From Candidatus Abawacabacteria bacterium RBG_16_42_10 (GTDB lineage: Bacteria > Patescibacteriota > Gracilibacteria > RBG-16-42-10): a DNA stretch of 39,274 nucleotides. The stretch lies in contig MEWR01000014.1 in assembly GCA_001773455.1 (NCBI GenBank), positions 1,548-40,821 on the forward strand. The letters run 5' to 3'. This document shows, one piece after another, positions 28,676 through 37,225 of the stretch. A program made the position numbers and the translations under genes. Each line of letters starts with the position of its first letter. Position 1 is the first letter of the stretch. The notes under the pieces were generated by a model. It worked only from the letters and a program-made list of their open reading frames with translations, had not been told where the DNA came from and searched no databases.

Positions 28676-29323
28676 CTAAAATAAACTACCGACTAAACTG
28701 CCAATTCCCGTTCCAATACCAAAATTTACACCGCCACCGCTGGTTGAGAGACATATGCCCGCCTGTGGAGTGGCGCATTCATTGACCCCACGTCGGGTAG
28801 CAGAAATGATCGTTGAAACGATAGCAAAGGCAATAACAACAACAAAGAAACCAACCAATGCGGATGTTAATACACTTTTAGCTTTTTTGAGTTTCCCGGC
28901 ATCACCAAATGCGGTTGTGTATTGGTACCCTCCATAGATCAGCATGATCAATACAATGAGCCCCAAGAAATCAAGGAAAAAATTAATGAGACTGACGATA
29001 TACGCTTCAATGGTGGGATATGCAGGAATAGTAAAAGCTCCGGGTTGTGCTGGTCTGACATCAAAACCACCGGGTCCCAATTGTGCATAAGGATTTGTCT
29101 CATTGGGATTTCTTCTCGGTGCTATGTCACTACTTTCTGAGCCGGTAGCAGTATCCGTTCCCCCGGTTCCCGTTTCCGTCACCAAAGAGGGAATATCTGA
29201 AGCGACACCGGAAATATCCGGCAACGAAAGTTGTGCATGAACATTTCCGGTAAAACTAAGAAAGCTTAAAAAAACACTTGCTCCCAGTAGTAACCGTACA
29301 AAAATGTTTGTGAAGGATTTCAT
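28676..29323 (-). CDS. T4SS_pilin-like protein
   Basis: Signal peptide; FLDFLGLIVLIMLIYGGYQYTTAFGDAGKLKKAKSVLTSALVGFFVVVIAFAIVSTII. Confidence 0.82.
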   Translation of the reverse strand: MKSFTNIFVRLLLGASVFLSFLSFTGNVHAQLSLPDISGVASDIPSLVTETGTGGTDTATGSESSDIAPRRNPNETNPYAQLGPGGFDVRPAQPGAFTIPAYPTIEAYIVSLINFFLDFLGLIVLIMLIYGGYQYTTAFGDAGKLKKAKSVLTSALVGFFVVVIAFAIVSTIISATRRGVNECATPQAGICLSTSGGGVNFGIGTGIGSLVGSLF

Positions 29324-29338
29324 GGGGATATGTATTCT

Positions 29339-31459
29339 TTATTCGGCAACGATTCTAATAGTCGCTTCATCAACTTGGCCTGCAACATCATTTACTCGAA
29401 GCACAACATTATAAATGCCGGGTTGACTAAATGTATGTTCGACAGTTCTACCGACACCGCTGGTGGTATCATCGAAAGTCCATTGATAATCAGTAATACT
29501 TCCTGTTGAACCCGATGCGTTGAAGAATATCGTCAGTGGCGCTGTACCTCGGGTACGACTCGCTTCTATCTGCGCAATTGGCGCGGGTACTCGAACAGCT
29601 ATTGCCATGGTTTGTTCGGCAGTTTGATTGGCAGTATCACGGACTGTGAGCTCTAGTGTATAAACGCCGGGCGAATTGTACGTATGTGAGACACGAGCAT
29701 TGCCGATAATTTTTGTTGCATCACCAAAATCCCATTCATAAGAAATGATATTTCCATTCGCAGAAAACGAGCCTGAAGCGTCGAAAGAAATCGTGAATGG
29801 CACATTTCCAGAGGGGGTGGCGGGATCAGTAGTGATCTGAATAATCGGTTTTTGGAGAGTTGGCGCTTTCACTTTGACAATCATCGATGTCGGTAAACTG
29901 TTTTGATTCTCATTGTCGGTGACGATGAGACTGACCGTAAATTGGCCGGCGCGTGTAAACGTATGTTCTACTCTTTGTCCTGAAATTTTTTCCGTACCAT
30001 CACCAAAGTCCCAGTCATAAGCAACTATGGTCCCATCAATATCAGTGGAACTTTCACCATTGAATGCTACGGTAAAAGGAAAGTCTCCCTCCAGCGCTCC
30101 TTTTTCCGGTGGAGGAGGATTTGAGCTAATCACCGCTTTCGGTAATTGCCTGGGATTGCCAACTTGTACATAAATATAATCTTCAGAGACATTATCATCA
30201 TTATCCTTCAAACGCACAGTGACTTTGTACGTGCCATTTTCCTTGAAGCTATGATTCACAATTTTTCCCGACTCTGGCTTATCACCATCTCCATAATCCC
30301 AATCATAACTCACGACTTGACCATCATCCGTTGAATCAGCAGCACTAAATCTCACTGCCAAGGGTTTAATACCGGTCACAACTTTTCTGTCTTCTTCCTC
30401 TACGAATGGAGGTGTAGTTGAAAGTTTAATTACTGGAGCATTGAGTGGTGGTAGGACATTGATTGCGACAGCATATACTGTAGTATCAAAATTATTGTCC
30501 GTGAGTGTAAGTGTAGCGGTATACGTACCTTCAGCAGCATACGTATGAGATGTTTTAAGATCTGTCGTATCGGCTCCCGTACCGCTGATCGGATCACCGA
30601 AATTCCACCCCTGACTGATGATCTGACCATTGGGATCGAGCGATTCACTCGCATCAAAATTCACGGCAAGAGGTGCAGGACCCGAAGTAGGATCAACCTC
30701 AACATTGGCGGTAGGACGAGTATTATTGATAACGACCAAAGCCTCTCTCTTATTTTCATTACTCCGAGCATCTGTCATCGTCAGTACAACGGTAAAGCGA
30801 CCCTCTGACTGAAATACATGAGTCAAAGATGGACCGGTTCCTGATTGTCCATCGCCAAAATCCCAAGCAAAAAAGTTACCGGGAGTCTGTACACCCGTCG
30901 CTGTAAATTTGACTTCAAAGGGTGCAGCCCCTGTTAAGTTGGCAGGTTCTGAAGTGATACGAAGACCGGTTTCTACCACGCGTTGTGGTAATTGAACATT
31001 TCCCAAAAGCAAAGTAAAAATAATCCACAAAACTGACACAATGATAAGAGATATCGTTGATCGAAAGAGTAGACGCCGCGCTCTTCTGACTTGATTCGGC
31101 TCGCTTAAAGCGGCCAAATACATAAAGCCACCAATTACCAAAGAAATGATAGAAATAACAAATATGACTCCAAAGACTACATTGACGACCTGCGACAAGA
31201 CAGTTCTTACATCAGCACCCACACCAAATGCGGATAATAAATTACCTCCACCTCCCAAAGCCGCAATAAACAAAGCGGTCAGAAAAATGAAAATAAAAAC
31301 AACACCTACCCAGACCAGAATTCGCCTGGCTCCTTGTTCACCACGAGGACGCATAGATTGCCTTCGGCCTCCTGTGTCTTTTACAGCAAATCGCTCAGTC
31401 ACTCGTTCTTGATTTGTAGGAGCCTTACGCTCAGGCGGAAAATCCGTTTCATTTGCCAT
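29339..31459 (-). CDS. T4SS_pilin-like TM module fused to about six PKD domains
   Basis: VVFGVIFVISIISLVIGGFMYLAALSEPNQVRRARRLLFRSTISLIIVSVLWII followed by WDFGDGQSG, WNFGDPISG, WDYGDGDKP, WDFGDGTEK, WDFGDATKI, WTFDDTTSG. Confidence 0.88.
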   Translation of the reverse strand: MANETDFPPERKAPTNQERVTERFAVKDTGGRRQSMRPRGEQGARRILVWVGVVFIFIFLTALFIAALGGGGNLLSAFGVGADVRTVLSQVVNVVFGVIFVISIISLVIGGFMYLAALSEPNQVRRARRLLFRSTISLIIVSVLWIIFTLLLGNVQLPQRVVETGLRITSEPANLTGAAPFEVKFTATGVQTPGNFFAWDFGDGQSGTGPSLTHVFQSEGRFTVVLTMTDARSNENKREALVVINNTRPTANVEVDPTSGPAPLAVNFDASESLDPNGQIISQGWNFGDPISGTGADTTDLKTSHTYAAEGTYTATLTLTDNNFDTTVYAVAINVLPPLNAPVIKLSTTPPFVEEEDRKVVTGIKPLAVRFSAADSTDDGQVVSYDWDYGDGDKPESGKIVNHSFKENGTYKVTVRLKDNDDNVSEDYIYVQVGNPRQLPKAVISSNPPPPEKGALEGDFPFTVAFNGESSTDIDGTIVAYDWDFGDGTEKISGQRVEHTFTRAGQFTVSLIVTDNENQNSLPTSMIVKVKAPTLQKPIIQITTDPATPSGNVPFTISFDASGSFSANGNIISYEWDFGDATKIIGNARVSHTYNSPGVYTLELTVRDTANQTAEQTMAIAVRVPAPIAQIEASRTRGTAPLTIFFNASGSTGSITDYQWTFDDTTSGVGRTVEHTFSQPGIYNVVLRVNDVAGQVDEATIRIVAE

Positions 31460-31465
31460 AAAAGG

Positions 31466-31544
31466 AAATTAAAAATGTAAAATGTAAAATGTAGAATTGC
31501 ATTCCCTAAATAATTTTAAATTTTTCATTTTAAACTTTAAATTG
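31466..31544. repeat. AT-rich heptad repeats between the two PKD genes
   Basis: AAATGTA AAATGTA AAATGTA GAATTGC ... AATTTTA AATTTTT CATTTTA AACTTTA AATTGCT. Confidence 0.7.
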
Positions 31545-34500
31545 CTAAGGGCTAACCGTTATCGTTTGTGGCTCACTGTCCACTTGCACATCCTGACTAC
31601 CTTTTACTTTCAGTTCTACTTTATATGTTCCAGGTTGTTTGTAAATATGTGCTACTTTGGGCTGTTTACTGACAACAGTTTGATCATCGCCAAAATCAAA
31701 ACGGTACTCGGAGATTTGACCGTCGGGATCATTGGAACTACTGGCATCAAATTGCACTGTTAGTGGAGCTTTTCCGAATGTTGGGCTCATGACAAATCGT
31801 GCAGTGGGAGGAAGATCTTCGACTACTGCCTGTACCTGAACTCTATTCAATTTCGCAGCTCTCGTATCGGTAACCGTGAGAGTAACGGTAAATGTCCCCT
31901 GTCTTTTGTATTGATGAGTGGTTGTTGCACCGGATGCCAGTGGTGATCCATCACCAAAATCCCAAGAAAAATCCAGATCGGTAGTACTACCTTCGGTATT
32001 GATCGACTTGGAACCATCGAAATTAAAGAGTGTTGCAAGTGAACCGGTAAGTGGATAACTCGGAGTAAAAAACACTGAAGCAATAGGTCCACTACCATCA
32101 CCGACATGGATAGGATAGGCAGATATCGCCTCTTCTCCCTCACGATCGGCAACTTTGAGTGTCGCCAAATATCGCCCGGGTTCAGTATAGGTATGAGATT
32201 GCACTTCCACACCTTGGCTGATCGAAGTACTTCGCACAATTTCAGAACCATCACCAAAATCCCATTCAAAAGAGGTAATAGTATTCGTATCAACACGCGT
32301 AGTGAGACTACGGAAACCACCGCCTACCAAGTTCACTTGTAAAGGAGCCACACCAATCGCTTGTGAACCTTCCTGAATCTGCATAGTAGAGACAAGAAGG
32401 GATGTCACCGGTACCATTCGAGATACATCGGATGTCAGTCCTGCAGCATCAGTGACACGCAGTGTAACAAGATTATTTCCGACTTTATCCAATGTTCTTG
32501 TGACCTCAGGATCGCGACTACTTGAGAGATCAAAGATATTGTCCCCATCAAAATCCCAGCTGAATGACAAAACATCATTGGTATCAGGATCAGAAGAAGC
32601 AGTCGCATCAAAAGTTATTTTATTGGGGACATATGGATCATATGAAAAATCAAAAGCGGCCAAAGGCGGACTGGACTCCACAAAGAAGCGATGGCTGACA
32701 CGGCCACTTACCGTACCCAAACTCGTCGTCACCTGAAGAGACACTTCATAGCGACCGGGCTTCGGAAAGCTATAGGTAAATATTTTTTCATTAGACACTT
32801 TTACCACCTCATTTGCAGCAGATGTCACCCGCCAATCATATTTCGACACTGACCCTTGTGGAGACGAGGATGCTGTTGCATCAAACCTTACCTTACTGGC
32901 TGTTGTAAGCATTTCATCCGCCTGGAAATCAAAGTCTGCAGTCGGTGTATTGCTGTCATTCAAAATCATTGTTTTTGTCACTTGTCCAAAGTTTTGTGCC
33001 TCATCGGTAATTCTGAGTGTTACCGTATATGTACCGGGATTTTCATATGTATGAGTGACCTTCTCTTTGGCGCTCAATTGATTCTGATCTTGTATGACCG
33101 ACACCGTTCCGTCACCAAAATCCCATTCTGCTTGTACGAGTTGTGTGCGGGCATTGAAACCGGGCACCAATGCACCCACACTGTCCTCCGCAGTAAAGTC
33201 AAAAGCAGTTGGAGCGAAAATATTTTGCGTAAAGAACGTTTTGTCTGGATTAGACCATGTTGTCTGTGTAGCAGAACGAATTTGCAATTTCACATCCGGC
33301 GGGGCTGATAACACTTTAATTTTTTTCTTGGCTACCCCTGCCAATTGACCATTTTCTGCTCGTAAAACCAGTTCATAATCCCCAGGCACGCCATATGCAT
33401 GGGTCACAACTTCATTGTCCTGCCCGGTATCTTGTTTACCATCACCAAAATCCCATGTAAGTTTTAGTTTCCCTTGTGCTGAAGGATCATATGAAGCAGC
33501 GCCGGAAAGAGTGATAGGTTGATTTGCCGTCAGTAAAATCTCTTCAGGCACAGGTCCCAATACCGAATCTTGATCTGTCACAATGACAGAGACTGGATAT
33601 ACTGGAACAATTTTTACTTCTGCAGTCGCGGCAGAGAATCCCGATGGCCCTTGCACCATGAGTTTTACCAGATAGGTACCGGCTCTCGTATATGTATGCG
33701 AGACAAAAGGACCCACAGCAAACAAACCATCACCAAAATCCCAAAAATAACCGCTGGGATTGGGTATGGTACCAACAGCATCTTGAGATCCGGATGCATC
33801 AAAATTTATCACTTGGAATGTCGAATTGGTAGCTTTGGAAGCTTGATTGCTCCTCAAATTGGCTTTGACCTGTACAGCTCTTTCTCTATTGATGAAAAGT
33901 GACTGCAAAGAAGTATATAGGAAAACAGCAGCCTCCATTTGTTTCTGATATTCAGTGACATCTATATTGCCATTGTTAACTGCAGCCAATCCTCCGATCG
34001 CCATCACATTGTCCCCCACTCTTTGCAAACTCTCACCGATCAGCGACATGCTCGGAAAAAAGTACGGACCGGTTCCCTTCACTTCACTGAGTGCAGTAGA
34101 GGCATACACCATAGATTCAGCCAAAATATGCAACCCAAAACCACTCAATATAATCGCACTCTCAATAGGAATCACCTGTTGTCTTGCATTCATATCATCA
34201 CTGAGCTTTTTGAGAGCCGCCCCATACGTGGCGATCAAACGAGAAACATCAGTTTTTTCAGGCTCAACTTGCAAAATATAATCAGCAACTTGTTGTAAAT
34301 AGTTCGATATATACAAAAACCATTGTGATTGGATATCCATATTGCTCCGCACGTATGTGAGTTGCTGACGGAGAGAGAGATCAGTGTTCGGCACTGCTGT
34401 CGGCTGCACAGTGCCTGTGGGAGAAGGAACTGCAGTTATTTGACCCCCGGGAGTAATAAGAGTCGGTACTTCAACATCTGTAGTTGCGGCCATTACCGAA

Positions 34501-34553
34501 AACGGCATCAACACCAATGTACAAAGCAAGAATGACACAAGTGATTTTCTCAT
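31545..34553 (-). CDS. Secreted multi-PKD-domain protein (about eight PKD-like repeats)
   Basis: Signal peptide; WDFGDGLFAVG, WDFGDGKQDTG, WDFGDGTVSV, degenerate YDWRVTSAANE, SWDFDGDNIFD, WDFGDGSEIV, WDFGDGSPLA, FDFGDDQTVV. Confidence 0.88.
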   Translation of the reverse strand: MRKSLVSFLLCTLVLMPFSVMAATTDVEVPTLITPGGQITAVPSPTGTVQPTAVPNTDLSLRQQLTYVRSNMDIQSQWFLYISNYLQQVADYILQVEPEKTDVSRLIATYGAALKKLSDDMNARQQVIPIESAIILSGFGLHILAESMVYASTALSEVKGTGPYFFPSMSLIGESLQRVGDNVMAIGGLAAVNNGNIDVTEYQKQMEAAVFLYTSLQSLFINRERAVQVKANLRSNQASKATNSTFQVINFDASGSQDAVGTIPNPSGYFWDFGDGLFAVGPFVSHTYTRAGTYLVKLMVQGPSGFSAATAEVKIVPVYPVSVIVTDQDSVLGPVPEEILLTANQPITLSGAASYDPSAQGKLKLTWDFGDGKQDTGQDNEVVTHAYGVPGDYELVLRAENGQLAGVAKKKIKVLSAPPDVKLQIRSATQTTWSNPDKTFFTQNIFAPTAFDFTAEDSVGALVPGFNARTQLVQAEWDFGDGTVSVIQDQNQLSAKEKVTHTYENPGTYTVTLRITDEAQNFGQVTKTMILNDSNTPTADFDFQADEMLTTASKVRFDATASSSPQGSVSKYDWRVTSAANEVVKVSNEKIFTYSFPKPGRYEVSLQVTTSLGTVSGRVSHRFFVESSPPLAAFDFSYDPYVPNKITFDATASSDPDTNDVLSFSWDFDGDNIFDLSSSRDPEVTRTLDKVGNNLVTLRVTDAAGLTSDVSRMVPVTSLLVSTMQIQEGSQAIGVAPLQVNLVGGGFRSLTTRVDTNTITSFEWDFGDGSEIVRSTSISQGVEVQSHTYTEPGRYLATLKVADREGEEAISAYPIHVGDGSGPIASVFFTPSYPLTGSLATLFNFDGSKSINTEGSTTDLDFSWDFGDGSPLASGATTTHQYKRQGTFTVTLTVTDTRAAKLNRVQVQAVVEDLPPTARFVMSPTFGKAPLTVQFDASSSNDPDGQISEYRFDFGDDQTVVSKQPKVAHIYKQPGTYKVELKVKGSQDVQVDSEPQTITVSP

Positions 34554-34571
34554 GTACGTCTAAAATATTTG

Positions 34572-35264
34572 TTAGAAACGAACTCCCACTGAAAAACCCA
34601 AACTCACTCCACCCGTTGTGGAAGGGAAACCCGGGAAACCTCTCTCTATACCGAGCCCACTAAAATTTGTTCCGGTCTGTGGGCCGATACCCGCAATCAA
34701 TGTATTTACTGCTGCATATGATAGAGCAATGATCACCACACCAACCACAGCATATGTGATAGTCTGTTTACCTTTTTTTGCGGCTTCAGGATCACCTGCA
34801 GATGCCAAGTAACGAAAACCTCCGTACACCAACATAAGAAAAGCTAGTATTCCTACAAATCCCAAGAAAAAATTTACTATTTGCACGATCAAAGGTTCGA
34901 GCTGAGGATTGTTCGCTTGCAAGACCGTCCCCTGCGGAACATGAATACCATATGTAAAACCAGGTGTCAGACCCAAACCTGCACCGGGTCGTAAATTTCC
35001 GGTCGCACCGGCAATTCCTCCGGCAATTCCACCGGCGACAGCACCTATTGCTGCACCGATAGCAGACCCCTCTCTACCGCCGATAGCACCACCAATTGCG
35101 CTTCCCAGACCTGCACCGGCACCCGCTCCCACCATAGCCCCACCAATACCACCAACGACACTGTCTACGGCATCAGCACGGACAGTTGTCGCCATAAACG
35201 GCGAGAGCAAGACGCTAACTGAAGTCAACAATGAAAGTAGAGTGAATAGGATCTTTCGCAACAT
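34572..35264 (-). CDS. T4SS_pilin-like protein with glycine-zipper segment
   Basis: Start corrected to MLRKILFTLLS (35264). IGGAMVGAGAGAGLGSAIGGAIGGREGSAIGAAIGAVAGGIAGGIAG, then FLGFVGILAFLMLVYGGFRYLASAGDPEAAKKGKQTITYAVVGVVIIALSYAAVNTLI. Confidence 0.8.
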   Translation of the reverse strand: MLRKILFTLLSLLTSVSVLLSPFMATTVRADAVDSVVGGIGGAMVGAGAGAGLGSAIGGAIGGREGSAIGAAIGAVAGGIAGGIAGATGNLRPGAGLGLTPGFTYGIHVPQGTVLQANNPQLEPLIVQIVNFFLGFVGILAFLMLVYGGFRYLASAGDPEAAKKGKQTITYAVVGVVIIALSYAAVNTLIAGIGPQTGTNFSGLGIERGFPGFPSTTGGVSLGFSVGVRF

Positions 35265-35290
35265 AACGTAAAAATTATTATGTATTAAAA

Positions 35291-35938
35291 TTAAAAACTG
35301 ATACCTAAACCAGCACCAATATTTATTCCTCCACCTGCAGCAGGCGCGGTTGCTGCTGGAGCAGCTCCTCCTGGCGCAGTCGGCGCAGGAGCTGTCCCCT
35401 GACCACCAGTCAATGTAACTGAAACAATCGTATATGCAAAAATAGCTATGAGTATTCCCGTGATCGAACTCCATATTGCTTTTGTAGCCTTACTCACTTG
35501 ACCGGGATCGCCTCTGGCGGTCATATACATGTATCCACCGTATACCAAATAGATCACAGCCACACTGCCAATCAATGCAAGTAAGAAATTGGTAATACTA
35601 ATTATAATCGTATTGGCTCCACCAATATCGATACCGACAGCTGGATCAAAAATTGAACCGATACTCTGAGCGAGTGCGATGATGATGAGTCCAATCACAG
35701 AATACGTCACAGAGTCTTTTGCCTTTTTAATCGCTCCTTCATCACCACGAGCGGTAATATAAAAATATCCCGCGACTACGATATACATAGTAGCCACCGA
35801 GGCAGCAACACCTTGCAGAATTCTGATAATGACGAGGAAAAAATCGCCGGATGTCGTCAATTGCGGCACACCTGAAACATCCGATGGCAGTGGAATAGCG
35901 TGTACATAAGGAATGAAGAATTCAAGTAAAGTTTTCAT
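35291..35938 (-). CDS. Tandem (double) T4SS_pilin-like protein
   Basis: Two modules: YIVVAGYFYITARGDEGAIKKAKDSVTYSVIGLIIIALAQSI and YLVYGGYMYMTARGDPGQVSKATKAIWSSITGILIAIFAYTIV. Confidence 0.85.
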   Translation of the reverse strand: MKTLLEFFIPYVHAIPLPSDVSGVPQLTTSGDFFLVIIRILQGVAASVATMYIVVAGYFYITARGDEGAIKKAKDSVTYSVIGLIIIALAQSIGSIFDPAVGIDIGGANTIIISITNFLLALIGSVAVIYLVYGGYMYMTARGDPGQVSKATKAIWSSITGILIAIFAYTIVSVTLTGGQGTAPAPTAPGGAAPAATAPAAGGGINIGAGLGISF

Positions 35939-35947
35939 GATGAGGAG

Positions 35948-36274
35948 TTAACGAGCCAATCGAGTCAGGTCTGTAGTCAGTACACGAACCACCAGGAAAG
36001 ATAAAGTCACGACGATAATACCAAAAATTGCGCCGATGATCTTGGTTTTACCTTTTTGTTTTGTTTCGACATCCCAACCCCAAATATACTGACTTGCTCC
36101 CCAAAATACAAAGAAAATAGCCACTCCCCCTGAAATCCCAAGCAAGAAATCAATCGCATAATTAATCAAAACAGCGACATCCGACAATTTGGGATCATCG
36201 AGAATATAATCCCCCTGACTCGGGGTAAGCGTCGTAGCTACCGCGTAAATAAAGTTTTGTATCGGTATCAACAT
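35948..36274 (-). CDS. Minimal T4SS_pilin-like protein (first pilin gene of the array)
   Basis: LLGISGGVAIFFVFWGASQYIWGWDVETKQKGKTKIIGAIFGIIVVTLSFLVVRVL. Confidence 0.75.
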   Translation of the reverse strand: MLIPIQNFIYAVATTLTPSQGDYILDDPKLSDVAVLINYAIDFLLGISGGVAIFFVFWGASQYIWGWDVETKQKGKTKIIGAIFGIIVVTLSFLVVRVLTTDLTRLAR

Positions 36275-36290
36275 AATTTTTGCGTTCTAT

Positions 36291-37127
36291 TCATTGTAAC
36301 AAAAATCGCACGATCGTACCATCGTTATCGGTACGTTTGACGGCTCCCCATATTTGCAAATGGCAGATAGTATCATGGTTTGGATGACCGTACTTATTGT
36401 CCCTGCCTACACTAACAAAAGTTTCTTGAGGTTGCACGCTTTGCAAGAAAGGCCATGTGGAACTGGTTTTACTGCCATGATGCCCAGCTTTGAGACAATC
36501 AGCTTCGAGATCTTTTGCATAATATTTTACCAAAAGAGACTCCAGCTCTTTCTCTGCGTCCCCACTCAATAGGCATGTAAAATCGTTCACATGCAGCATA
36601 GCCACCAAAGACGAATTGTTCACATTCTTAAAATTTTTGTCTTCCAGTGAATCAAAAGGAAATAACACATCTACCAAAACATTTTCTGCTAATTCAAAAT
36701 CTTCATCATAACGAGCAATAAACATTGGAATATTCTTTGCCCGCAATTCCTTTTTTAGCAATTGATAATTTGAACTGTCGTACAACACACCGGTAAACAC
36801 GACACCACCCACAGAATAACTTTGTAACAGTGCCAGTAAGCCATCAAGATGATCGGCATGCGGGTGGGTGAGAAAGATCAAATCAATGCGTTTTTGAAAC
36901 ACTGGCAGTTGTTGTGGCAATTCCTTCAAAATATTCCGATCAGGTCCGGCATCGAAGAGAATCGTCCTTCCTTCCTTGGTGATGAGCAAAATCGCATCTC
37001 CTTGGCCCACATCCAGAAAAGCAAGCTTGGCATGTGAGGACCTCAAATCCACAGCAAAACAAAAAGAAACGATACATACATGCAAGAAAACAGCAACAAT
37101 CACTTTCATGGTAAGAAATAACTTCAC
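36291..37127 (-). CDS. Secreted stand-alone ComEC/Rec2-type metallo-beta-lactamase-fold protein
   Basis: Signal peptide; LAFLDVGQGDAILLITKEGRTILFDAGPD, LIFLTHPHADHLDGL, CLLSGDAEKELE, LKAGHHGSKTSS. Confidence 0.9.
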   Translation of the reverse strand: MKLFLTMKVIVAVFLHVCIVSFCFAVDLRSSHAKLAFLDVGQGDAILLITKEGRTILFDAGPDRNILKELPQQLPVFQKRIDLIFLTHPHADHLDGLLALLQSYSVGGVVFTGVLYDSSNYQLLKKELRAKNIPMFIARYDEDFELAENVLVDVLFPFDSLEDKNFKNVNNSSLVAMLHVNDFTCLLSGDAEKELESLLVKYYAKDLEADCLKAGHHGSKTSSTWPFLQSVQPQETFVSVGRDNKYGHPNHDTICHLQIWGAVKRTDNDGTIVRFLLQ

Positions 37128-37225
37128 TCATTCATACCACATCAAAAATGAAATAATTGTTCATCATGATTAATCATGCCCTTCCACGTGTTTTGTGGTA
37201 TTATTAGTAAGAAAACAAATACATT

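Noticed and set aside
35265-35474. N-terminal extension MEFDHGNTHSYFC.. of the glycine-zipper pilin ORF
   Set aside because: It overlaps the 3' end of the upstream pilin gene out of frame; a clear signal peptide begins at MLRKILFTLLS (35264).
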